Assembly (NCBI GenBank): GCA_900544305.1
Contig: UQUV01000076.1
Location: 1 to 5,796 of the forward strand
Source of the DNA: an uncultured Porphyromonadaceae bacterium
GTDB taxonomy: Bacteria; Bacteroidota; Bacteroidia; Bacteroidales; Muribaculaceae
Direction: 5' to 3'
Length of the DNA: 5,796 bases
A model generated the notes under the pieces. It was given only the letters and a program-made list of their open reading frames with translations. It was not told the origin of the DNA and did no database searches. Shown in pieces: positions 1 through 5,737 of the stretch (positions within the stretch are counted from its first letter, which is position 1; each line of letters starts with the position of its first letter). The position numbers were made by a program, and so were the translations under genes.

Positions 1-133
1 TCTATTTCAGCAAGTTGGGAGGGAATGCACGTCTTTAGCGGACAGTAATAATTCCTAATAAAATAAATGCGAATAATCTCAATTTGCTCATACAATCAAT
101 CTTTATTTTCTTCAGTTGTCATTTTCGTGGGTG

Positions 134-141
134 CAAAATTA
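134..141 (-). promoter_or_regulatory. Possible leftward -7 element (TAATTTTG)
   Basis: Read on the minus strand this is TAATTTTG followed by C, a full match to the Bacteroidetes -7 consensus TAnnTTTG. The expected -33 TTG about 20 bases upstream is replaced by ATG (162-164), so the match is partial. It would drive a leftward transcript leaving the window on the left, with a leader of more than 100 bases unless a start lies in the window. The position, downstream of the terminator of the DUF3298 gene, suits a promoter for the next leftward gene. Confidence 0.35.
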
Positions 142-261
142 CGGAACAATACGGAAACATCCATACACATAAGATGTACAAATACGCAGCACAGATTACT
201 ATAAATCAGCCAAATAGCAAAACAGCCCGATGTACATCCGTAAAAACCGGCACTTCCGACA

Positions 262-294
262 ACAAAAAAGGCTCCACGCAAAAGGTGGAGCCTT
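262..294 (-). terminator. Rho-independent terminator of the DUF3298 gene
   Basis: On the minus strand the sequence forms AAGGCTCCAC, a 7-base loop, then GTGGAGCCTT, that is a 10-bp stem (268-277 with 285-294) with a GC-rich core. The stem runs directly into a six-T tract (plus-strand A run at 264-269) and then GTT. It begins about 18 bases past the stop codon of the leftward gene at 313-1110, the canonical arrangement. The T tract lies on the minus-strand side only, so it should act mainly on leftward transcription. Confidence 0.9.
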
Positions 295-312
295 ACCGTT
301 TGCCGCCATTGC

Positions 313-1110
313 TTATGGCAATATCTGTTTTCCGTACGGAGTGAGCAACGGAAGCATTTCATCGGCCTTGACCGTCACTTCAATCACCCCTTCGGAGTAA
401 GGACCTATTTCATAAGGATTATAAACGAACGTAAGACCATCTTCATCCATGCGGATATTGTTGCTGGCCTCAAAATTTTCCAAGAACAGGCGTTCGCCAA
501 GCATCTCCAATGATTCGCAGCCATACCGCTGCATCAGCTTCTTCAGAATCAGATTTTTCACTCCCGACTCGTCACCGATGATATCGTCGCAAACAATCTC
601 CTTGTCAGCCTGAAGGTCGTAGCAAATATAAAGCACACCATGGTTGCCGTGTGCACCTCCGGAATATATGTAGTTCTGCTGCCGAAATACGGCAATCCGC
701 TGATTGACATATTCCACCTGCAGGGAACTCTGATCCTCCATAAAGGCAGATCCCACATTCTCGGGTACTTCTTTCACGGGAATAAGACGATAGTCTTCGT
801 TGAGCACGGATGTCCTCATCGAACGGCGAAGCACTTCCCGAATATCGTTCAATGCCGCCGAATCATTTTCAAGAATAGTCCGTTGCAGATTGACGGGAGT
901 CTTGCCTTTGTAGCTCACCGGCCATTGCCATGACACTTTCGACATCTGATAGTATGTCCGGTCGTCGAAACGGTCCTGTTCCGGAATGTCGACGCGATAG
1001 TTTTCCGTCATGTCGATTTGCTCAAAAAGCAATCCGTCCGAAGTTTGTGCCTGCACTGCTACGGCCATGCCGGCAAGTGTCAGAAAAGTTGGCAGAAAAA
1101 ATTTTTTCAT
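313..1110 (-). CDS. Exported DUF3298 (RsiV C-terminal-like) domain protein
   Basis: A 265-residue protein of unknown exact function. It opens with a signal peptide: MKK, a hydrophobic stretch to about residue 19, and a likely signal peptidase I site after VQA at 19-21. No lipobox cysteine is present, so it is predicted to be soluble in the periplasm or outside the cell. Residues 61-80 (WQWPVSYKGK and following) resemble the PdaC/DUF4163-type N-terminal part of this family. The motif YIYSGGAHGNHG at 147-158 and the C-terminal pattern NPYEIGPYSEG at 231-241, followed by a beta strand and a helix, are typical of DUF3298, the domain at the C-terminus of the anti-sigma factor RsiV. There is no sigma-binding or transmembrane part, so it is not a complete RsiV. 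The family is often linked to lysozyme or cell-wall binding, but that is inference here. It appears monocistronic, with its own promoter (1168-1199) and terminator (262-294). The start is the ATG that gives the signal peptide; no Shine-Dalgarno is visible. Confidence 0.88.
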   Translation of the reverse strand: MKKFFLPTFLTLAGMAVAVQAQTSDGLLFEQIDMTENYRVDIPEQDRFDDRTYYQMSKVSWQWPVSYKGKTPVNLQRTILENDSAALNDIREVLRRSMRTSVLNEDYRLIPVKEVPENVGSAFMEDQSSLQVEYVNQRIAVFRQQNYIYSGGAHGNHGVLYICYDLQADKEIVCDDIIGDESGVKNLILKKLMQRYGCESLEMLGERLFLENFEASNNIRMDEDGLTFVYNPYEIGPYSEGVIEVTVKADEMLPLLTPYGKQILP

Positions 1111-1167
1111 TCTGATGAATGTTAGGTTCTAAAATGGTTATAACAATTCAGCCACGGCTGACTATAT

Positions 1168-1199
1168 CAAAAGTAAGAATTAAATGCCGGTCAAACAAG
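1168..1199 (-). promoter_or_regulatory. Bacteroidetes-type promoter of the DUF3298 gene
   Basis: On the minus strand CTTG (1196-1199; its TTG is 1196-1198) is followed after 20 bases by TACTTTTG (1168-1175), matching the -33 TTG / -7 TAnnTTTG pattern of the Bacteroidetes housekeeping sigma factor. A second TTTG overlaps at 1192-1195. Transcription would begin near 1162, giving a leader of about 50 bases before the ATG at 1108-1110. The assignment rests on consensus and spacing only. Confidence 0.65.
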
Positions 1200-1305
1200 C
1201 GAACCATGGATAAAAATCATTAAAGCAGATGGATATCGGAAATATGCGCAAGAGCATTAAATTACTAAATTTGTTTAAAATCACGGGCTTTCCGTCACAC
1301 GGCAA

Positions 1306-1336
1306 TTGCATTTATATCTACGATGCCTTAAATTTG
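1306..1336 (+). promoter_or_regulatory. Bacteroidetes-type promoter of the endonuclease gene
   Basis: TTG at 1306-1308 is followed after exactly 20 bases by TAAATTTG at 1329-1336, a full match to the -7 consensus and followed by C. Transcription would start near 1341-1343, giving a leader of about 57 bases. GAGGAG (1357-1362) and GGAGG (1367-1371) lie in this leader but about 28 or more bases before the ATG, too far for a normal Shine-Dalgarno. A second TAAATTTG at 1266-1273 has no -33 partner at the right distance. Confidence 0.65.
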
Positions 1337-1399
1337 CAAGCTATGTCTCCGATTTTGAGGAGTTATGGAGGATAATAAAAACCTAAAAACTACTGTTAG

Positions 1400-3070
1400 A
1401 TGAACGTGAAAAAAATGCTGGGCAAACTGGCTCTGCTGGCAATGATTCTGTTGGCGACGCCTGCAATTTTTGCTGAAATACCGAGCGGATATTACAACGG
1501 TATTAACGGATTGAAGGACCGTTATCTGAAAACACGGTTGCATGAAATCATCAAGAACCACTCCACAAACAGCTATTCCGGGCTGTTTGCACAATGCTTT
1601 AAATATACGGATGTGCGCGACGACGGCACTTGGTGGGATATGTATTCCGACATCCAACGCTATGTTTCCGACGGCTGGAGCGGCATGAACCGTGAACACA
1701 GTCTGCCTAAAAGCTGGTGGGGAGGCGACGAAAATCCGGCCTATACCGACCTCAACCACCTTTATCCTTCCGACGGACCGGCCAACATGAAAAAGAGCAA
1801 CTACCCGCTGGGCGAAGTGGGTACGGCTACCTACGACAATGGCGTGACGAAAGTCGGCTATCCTATTGCCGGACAAGGCGGTGGCAGCAGCCGGGTTTTC
1901 GAGCCTGACGACGAATACAAAGGCGACTTTGCCCGCACCTACTTCTATATGGCAACCTGCTATCAGGACTTTTCCTGGAAATATACCTACATGATGCTCA
2001 ACGGCGAATATCCCTCCATGGCACAATGGGCTATCGACATGCTGCTGGAATGGCACCGCGCCGACCCTGTTTCAAAAAAGGAGCTGGACAGAAACGAAGA
2101 AGTGTACCGCATACAGCACAACCGCAATCCGTTTATCGACATGCCCGACCTGGTGGAATTCATCTGGGGCGACAAAGTGGGCGTACCTTATGAAGCCGGC
2201 GACCTGCCACCGGTGGGTGACGGCACCCTCGTGCTGCCGGAGCACAATTCTACCGTCGATTTCGGCGAGGTCATCTGCGGCAAGGATGTAACGGTAGATG
2301 TGGATATACGCGGCTCGCTCAGCGAAAACCTCACATTGAAGATATACGGCTACGACGCACTGAACTTTTCCATTCCTACGGCATCCGTTTCATGGGTGGA
2401 TGTCAATAGCGGCGGCTACACGCTGAAAGTGACCTTCACGCCAAAAGAAGCCCGCGACTATGAGGCAAAACTCCTGCTGTATGACGGCGGACTGGTAGGT
2501 ATTACCAGCTACGTAGTCAACTTGAAGGGAAAAGGCGTGGATATGCCGGTGTTCGACCGCGTTGAGGCAGTGGAAGCATCGAATGTCAGCTCGACAGGTT
2601 TCCGTGCCAACTGGCTTCGTCCGTCAAATCCGGAAGTGGTGGACTATTATATCGTGACAATAAAGGAATATGAAAACGGAACATTAGCCAACGTCTACCG
2701 CGAAAGCACGGATGCCGACGACCTGTTCTACGACTTTACCAACGGGAAAAGCGGGGCCGACTACTATTATTCCGTGCAGTCGGTACGCTACGGCGAAAAA
2801 TCGCCGGAATCCAACGAGGTGCACGTCAGCCTGACAGGCGGAGTCGGAGGTATTGAGAGCGACAACCCGCTGGTGGCCATGAACATTGCCAACGGCCTGC
2901 GCTTCCTGGTGGCAGAACCGCACACGAACGTGCGCATCGTCGACATGGTCGGCCGTGTCATCAAAGTGCTGCCAAGCGTGGAAAAAGGCGACTGCATACT
3001 GCTTCCTTACGGAGCATTCGTACTCTACAGCGACCAGTCGGCACGCCCGTTGAAAGTATTGGTTAAATAA
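1400..3070 (+). CDS. Secreted multidomain endonuclease I (EndA/NucM/Vvn family)
   Basis: A 556-residue exported nuclease that should cut DNA non-specifically outside the cytoplasm. Residues 1-25 form a signal peptide with likely cleavage after AIFA. Residues about 29-259 are the endonuclease I domain of the beta-beta-alpha metal type. NREHSLPKSW at 97-106 holds the family's Glu-His pair (E99, H100), which by analogy to Vvn are the metal ligand and general base. DLNHLYPSD at 117-125 and HNRNPFID at 240-247 (metal-binding Asn region) are also conserved, so it looks catalytically intact. Three domains follow: an immunoglobulin-like ASH/DUF1573-like domain (about 278-380, ending LKGKG), a fibronectin type III domain (about 384-478), and a C-terminal module (about 483-556) with VRIVDMVGRVIK at 511-522, YGAF at 537-540 and a terminal KVLVK, resembling a type IX secretion sorting tail. 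Family enzymes such as Vvn are only about 230 residues, so the C-terminal half is an addition. The start is the first ATG, directly after an in-frame TAG at 1397-1399. It stands alone, convergent with the meaB operon. A role in DNA scavenging or biofilm DNA breakdown is inference. Confidence 0.93.
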   Translation: MNVKKMLGKLALLAMILLATPAIFAEIPSGYYNGINGLKDRYLKTRLHEIIKNHSTNSYSGLFAQCFKYTDVRDDGTWWDMYSDIQRYVSDGWSGMNREHSLPKSWWGGDENPAYTDLNHLYPSDGPANMKKSNYPLGEVGTATYDNGVTKVGYPIAGQGGGSSRVFEPDDEYKGDFARTYFYMATCYQDFSWKYTYMMLNGEYPSMAQWAIDMLLEWHRADPVSKKELDRNEEVYRIQHNRNPFIDMPDLVEFIWGDKVGVPYEAGDLPPVGDGTLVLPEHNSTVDFGEVICGKDVTVDVDIRGSLSENLTLKIYGYDALNFSIPTASVSWVDVNSGGYTLKVTFTPKEARDYEAKLLLYDGGLVGITSYVVNLKGKGVDMPVFDRVEAVEASNVSSTGFRANWLRPSNPEVVDYYIVTIKEYENGTLANVYRESTDADDLFYDFTNGKSGADYYYSVQSVRYGEKSPESNEVHVSLTGGVGGIESDNPLVAMNIANGLRFLVAEPHTNVRIVDMVGRVIKVLPSVEKGDCILLPYGAFVLYSDQSARPLKVLVK

Positions 3071-3112
3071 GTTTACGGTTTACTGTTTACGGTTGACAAT
3101 ATATAGTTTACG
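3071..3112 (+). repeat. Phased GTTTACG-like heptamer array
   Basis: Starting at the base after the endonuclease stop codon, the sequence reads in 7-base register as GTTTACG, GTTTACT, GTTTACG, GTTGACA, ATATATA, GTTTACG. Four of the six units match GTTTAC(G/T) exactly, one differs by two substitutions, and one is unrelated AT sequence that keeps the register. Inverted copies lie on the other side of the gap: on the minus strand GTTTACT, GTTTACG, GATTACA (3197 down to 3177) and GATTACG, ATTTACG (3159 down to 3146). Confidence 0.8.
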
Positions 3113-3198
3113 GGGTTTAAAATTTGCCAAGCAAATTTTAAACCCCGTAAATCGTAATCTTTCAGTCAGGAACTACTGTAATCCGTAAACAGTAAACC
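3077..3198. repeat. Outer 16-bp perfect inverted repeat in convergent gap
   Basis: GGTTTACTGTTTACGG at 3077-3092 is the exact reverse complement of 3183-3198. The arms enclose a second, longer inverted repeat (3107-3151). The spacers between outer and inner arms are unequal, 14 bases on the left and 31 on the right. The right arm ends 4 bases before the meaB stop codon. No flanking target-site duplication is visible, so a transposon-like element is not supported. Confidence 0.92.
3107..3151. terminator. Inner 21-bp perfect hairpin, probable bidirectional terminator
   Basis: Bases 3107-3127 pair perfectly with 3131-3151 around the 3-base loop CAA; the core is CGGGG/CCCCG flanked by A/T-rich segments. 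It sits between two convergent genes and would form in transcripts from either strand, so a role in ending both the endonuclease and meaB transcripts is likely. Neither side has a proper T tract after the stem (TCGTAATC rightward, CTATATAT leftward), so it is not a textbook intrinsic terminator. It may instead block readthrough or protect RNA 3' ends. The inverted repeat is certain; the terminator role is inference. Confidence 0.6.
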
Positions 3199-3202
3199 TC
3201 TA

Positions 3203-4300
3203 TTATTTCAAACCATGTTTCGCAAAATAGAAGTCGAGCACTTCGCGAGCTGCCACAAATGAGCTTTGACGGCAGTCGAGCACGTTGTTTTCTTTCAGTT
3301 TCAACATGGCTTCGATTTCCTCATCGCGGTAGAAGTTTGCCTTCAGTTGTTCGTCGATGGTTTCATACATCCAGTATTTTTCCTGTGCCATACGGCGCTG
3401 TTCGAAGAAGCCGTTGCCTTTAACGTAAGCAAAATAGCGGTCAATCATCTCCCACACTTCCTTAATGCCCAGTTCGTAGTATCCGGAGTATGTGAGCACT
3501 TCCGGCATCCAGCCCGATGTTGTGGGCGGGAACAAGTGGAGCGCGCTTTGGAACTGTGCCTTGGCAAGCATGGCGCGGTCAATGTTGTCGCCGTCGGCCT
3601 TGTTGATGACGATACCGTCAGCCATTTCCATAATGCCTCGCTTGATGCCCTGCAATTCGTCGCCCGTTCCGGCCAACTGAATGAGCAGGAAGAAGTCGAC
3701 CATCGAATGTACGGCCGTTTCGCTCTGCCCTACACCTACGGTTTCCACAAATATGTTGTTGTAGCCTGCCGCTTCACAGAGCACGATGGTTTCACGTGTT
3801 TTGCGTGCCACACCGCCCAAAGAACCCGCTGATGGGCTGGGACGGATAAAGGCATTCGGATGAATCGACAGTTTTTCCATACGGGTCTTGTCGCCAAGGA
3901 TACTGCCCTTCGTGCGTTCGCTACTCGGGTCAATGGCAAGCACGGCCAGTTTTCCGCCGTCGCGAAGCACGTGCAGACCGAACACGTCGATTGACGTACT
4001 CTTGCCCGCTCCCGGAACACCGGTGATGCCGATACGGCGTGAATTTCCGGCATGGGGCAGACATTTTTCAATTACTTCCTGAGCGATGGCCTGATGTTCC
4101 GGCACCTGGCTTTCCACCAAAGTCACTGCACGGCTCAGCACCGTAATGTCGCCCTTCAGGATGCCTTCCACAAACTCGCCTGAAGTCATCATGCGCTTGC
4201 GTTTCTGCAGTTTCAGGTAGGGGTTGACTTGTGGCGGCTGTTCCACGCCACTGTTCACGGTCAGTCCCGTGTACTGTTCGTTATTTTCAGGGTGTTCCAT
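3203..4300 (-). CDS. meaB: MeaB, GTPase chaperone of methylmalonyl-CoA mutase
   Basis: A 365-residue cytoplasmic G3E-type P-loop GTPase of the MeaB/ArgK family (human homologue MMAA). Family members gate loading of adenosylcobalamin into methylmalonyl-CoA mutase and protect the enzyme from inactivation. In Bacteroides this mutase lies on the succinate-to-propionate route. Visible motifs in order: Walker A GVPGAGKS at 94-101, the Mg-binding stretch LAIDPSS at 121-127, GSILGDKTRM at 132-141, the switch segment ETVGVGQSE at 186-194, and the base-specificity motif NKAD at 233-236. The C-terminal part (about 280-365) is helical, as expected for dimerisation. All key residues are present and length is normal. 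It is the last gene of the leftward operon, starting 4 bases after the preceding stop codon. M37/M38 are alternative starts, but the ATG used gives the tight spacing and an N-terminus like other Bacteroides MeaB proteins. No mutase gene lies in the window. The older ArgK kinase name should not be used. Confidence 0.96.
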   Translation of the reverse strand: MEHPENNEQYTGLTVNSGVEQPPQVNPYLKLQKRKRMMTSGEFVEGILKGDITVLSRAVTLVESQVPEHQAIAQEVIEKCLPHAGNSRRIGITGVPGAGKSTSIDVFGLHVLRDGGKLAVLAIDPSSERTKGSILGDKTRMEKLSIHPNAFIRPSPSAGSLGGVARKTRETIVLCEAAGYNNIFVETVGVGQSETAVHSMVDFFLLIQLAGTGDELQGIKRGIMEMADGIVINKADGDNIDRAMLAKAQFQSALHLFPPTTSGWMPEVLTYSGYYELGIKEVWEMIDRYFAYVKGNGFFEQRRMAQEKYWMYETIDEQLKANFYRDEEIEAMLKLKENNVLDCRQSSFVAAREVLDFYFAKHGLK

Positions 4301-4304
4301 ATTG

Positions 4305-5339
4305 TTATTCTTTATATCCCACCACCCTCACTTTTACGGTTGGTGCGGCAGGGTCGTTGGTAAATAATATTATTTCCGTATTTAAAACATTTTCATTCAC
4401 AAATTCGGGATTGCAGCTCACTTTCAGCGTTGCCGATTCGCCCGGTTCGATTTTCCGGGGACACCGCTCTACGGTCAGAGCCTCGCTGAGCACGGAGGCT
4501 TTCTTTATGAGCAGCGTCGTTTTCCCGTTGTTCTTTAGAGTGAACGTATCTTTGGGGCGTTTTGTTTTGGTCAGATTGCCGAAATTTATCCGGTCGGTTG
4601 AAACGGCTACCGAAGGCGCATCCTCATTGCTGCGTTCGGGAGCGGCAACAGTGGCTGTCAGCGTGACGGGCAGGCTGTTTCCGTTTCCGTCCTCCAGTGT
4701 CATCGGAATTTCCGTGATGCCGTAGTCGAGCGAATCGACAGCCGTAAACCGCAAAAACACGGAGAAACGCTCGTTCGGCTCAACCGCTGTCGGACGGCAT
4801 TCCGCCGTGACAAATGACGGATTACCCGCTATTTGAGGATGCATGACGCTGTCGCCTGCATTGAATCCCGCAACATAGACAGTCGCCGACGAATTCCGCG
4901 TCACTTTTCCCGCCATGAGCTGCCGGTTGTTGACACGCAAGCAGCCGCTTTTTTCCGGGAAAAACAGGTTGAGCGTTCCTTCTGTCGGGACAACCTTTCC
5001 CTTTACCGTCAGCCGGTAGTTGCCGTCGGTAGTGCATACGGTAACCTGTTTGCTGAATCTGCCGGGACGGTTGGAAGGCGTAAACATCGCCGTCAGGCTC
5101 ATCACCTCACCCGGAGCGACAGTCGAATCGTTGAAATTGGCCGTAGTGCATCCGCACGACGAAACAATGCGAAGAATGGAAACGGCCGACTTCGACGTAT
5201 TTGTTGCCTCGAACGTATGCGTCGCTACCCCATTTTCCTCATAAATGGTTCCGAAGTCATGGGAAGTCGCGTTCCATGTCAGTTGCGCCGGGAGGGCCAG
5301 CGGCAAAAGAACGGCCAACAACAGAAGCAGACGTTTCAT
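4305..5339 (-). CDS. Exported protein with N-terminal DUF1573 and two further Ig-like domains
   Basis: A 344-residue exported protein of unknown function. The N-terminus (MKR, leucine-rich to about residue 16, LPAQ at 16-19) is a signal peptide; there is no lipobox. Residues about 21-118 are a full DUF1573 domain, with SHDFGTIYEENG at 26-37 and the signature SCGCT at 61-65, then RPGRF and VKGKVVP near its end. Residues about 119-233 look like a diverged beta-sandwich. Residues about 243-344 form another DUF1573/ASH-like repeat (INFGNLTK at 251-258, TFTLKNNGK at 265-273, EPGES at 298-302), but the CGC motif is absent there. It is the middle gene of the leftward operon: it begins 2 bases after the stop of the small DUF1573 gene and ends 4 bases before meaB, suggesting translational coupling. 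A role as a binding or scaffold protein in the envelope is inferred from the fold only. Confidence 0.9.
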   Translation of the reverse strand: MKRLLLLLAVLLPLALPAQLTWNATSHDFGTIYEENGVATHTFEATNTSKSAVSILRIVSSCGCTTANFNDSTVAPGEVMSLTAMFTPSNRPGRFSKQVTVCTTDGNYRLTVKGKVVPTEGTLNLFFPEKSGCLRVNNRQLMAGKVTRNSSATVYVAGFNAGDSVMHPQIAGNPSFVTAECRPTAVEPNERFSVFLRFTAVDSLDYGITEIPMTLEDGNGNSLPVTLTATVAAPERSNEDAPSVAVSTDRINFGNLTKTKRPKDTFTLKNNGKTTLLIKKASVLSEALTVERCPRKIEPGESATLKVSCNPEFVNENVLNTEIILFTNDPAAPTVKVRVVGYKE

Positions 5340-5341
5340 TT

Positions 5342-5737
5342 CTACTGTTTCTCCTCCTGCTTTTTCGGAACGACAACTCCTTTGACGACAAGATGCTTGA
5401 CACCGATATTCGTCTTGACGGTAACTCCTTTCGTAAAGGTTCCCGGTCTGCCCTTAGGCACGTATGTCACCTTGATTGTACTCTTTCCGCCTGGAACAAT
5501 CGGGCGTTTTGAAAATTCCGGACGGGTACATCCGCAATTGGCGCGGGCGGATATAATCATGAGCGGCTTGTCGCCGGTATTGGTGAACTCAAACTCATAG
5601 CTCACATTACCTCCGTATTCGTCAATATATCCGAAATCGTGTGAAGTCACTTTAAATTCCATTTCAGGCTTGCCGGCAGCCAACGACGTAAAGGCAAACA
5701 GAAAAGTTGCCACAATGGTGAATAAAAGCTTTTTCAT
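5342..5737 (-). CDS. Small exported DUF1573 domain protein
   Basis: A 131-residue protein consisting of a signal peptide (MKKLLF start, hydrophobic to about residue 19, likely cleavage after SLA at 18-20) and a single DUF1573 domain. SHDFGYIDEYGG at 32-43, the paired Asn-Thr turn FTNTGDKP at 51-58, NCGCT at 67-71, and KGRPGTFTKGV at 95-105 are all typical. The tail ends in a charged KKQEEKQ. Single-domain DUF1573 proteins of this size are abundant in Bacteroides; their function is unknown. The fold is immunoglobulin-like and related to ASH/MSP domains. It is closely related in sequence to the N-terminal domain of the next gene, so the two probably arose by duplication. It is the first gene of the leftward operon visible here. 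No perfect -7 element occurs in the 59 bases upstream, so the promoter may be diverged or lie beyond the right edge. Confidence 0.93.
   Translation of the reverse strand: MKKLLFTIVATFLFAFTSLAAGKPEMEFKVTSHDFGYIDEYGGNVSYEFEFTNTGDKPLMIISARANCGCTRPEFSKRPIVPGGKSTIKVTYVPKGRPGTFTKGVTVKTNIGVKHLVVKGVVVPKKQEEKQ

Larger units (their letters stand above)
1..312. other. Left-edge stretch with no supportable gene
   Basis: No convincing gene lies here. On the plus strand all three frames close within the first 58 bases (stops ending at 38, 48 and 58), so at most a few C-terminal residues of a rightward gene could be present, and none is recognisable. On the minus strand one frame is open from just after a TGA at 96-98 to the left edge, but it has no ATG in the window and I do not recognise its product. 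The rest is AT-rich and contains a leftward -7-like element at 134-141, a perfect 10-bp palindrome GATGTACATC at 229-238 (its 8-base half GATGTACA also occurs at 173-180), and the terminator of the next gene at 262-294. Confidence 0.6.

Noticed and set aside
35..91. An 18-residue hydrophobic leftward peptide starting at the ATG at 89-91
   Set aside because: It is too short to separate from chance in AT-rich sequence, has no family match, and no ribosome binding evidence exists.
96..362. Leftward 88-codon frame overlapping the end of the DUF3298 gene
   Set aside because: It crosses the terminator hairpin and overlaps the 3' end of the real gene in another frame, with no family resemblance.
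1266..1273. Alternative TAAATTTG promoter element for the endonuclease gene
   Set aside because: No TTG sits about 20 bases upstream, whereas the copy at 1329-1336 has one at exactly that spacing and is nearer the start codon.
1328..2056. Long leftward open frame (242 codons) opposite the endonuclease
   Set aside because: It lies wholly antisense to the signal peptide, leader and catalytic domain of a clear nuclease gene. Its His/Val/Ala-rich translation resembles no known family, as expected for a shadow frame.
3077..3198. A small transposon-like element (MITE) bounded by the 16-bp inverted repeat
   Set aside because: No target-site duplication flanks the arms (GTTTAC on the left, TCTATT on the right). 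The arms are themselves heptamer units that extend past the left boundary.
3266..3832. Rightward open frame (188 codons) opposite meaB
   Set aside because: It is antisense to conserved MeaB motifs, has a low-complexity His/Phe/Val-rich translation and no promoter.
4833..5600. Long rightward open frame (255 codons) opposite the two DUF1573 genes
   Set aside because: It spans both DUF1573 genes on the wrong strand and has an Arg/Ser-rich translation without recognisable domains. The leftward genes have signal peptides, family motifs and tight operon spacing.
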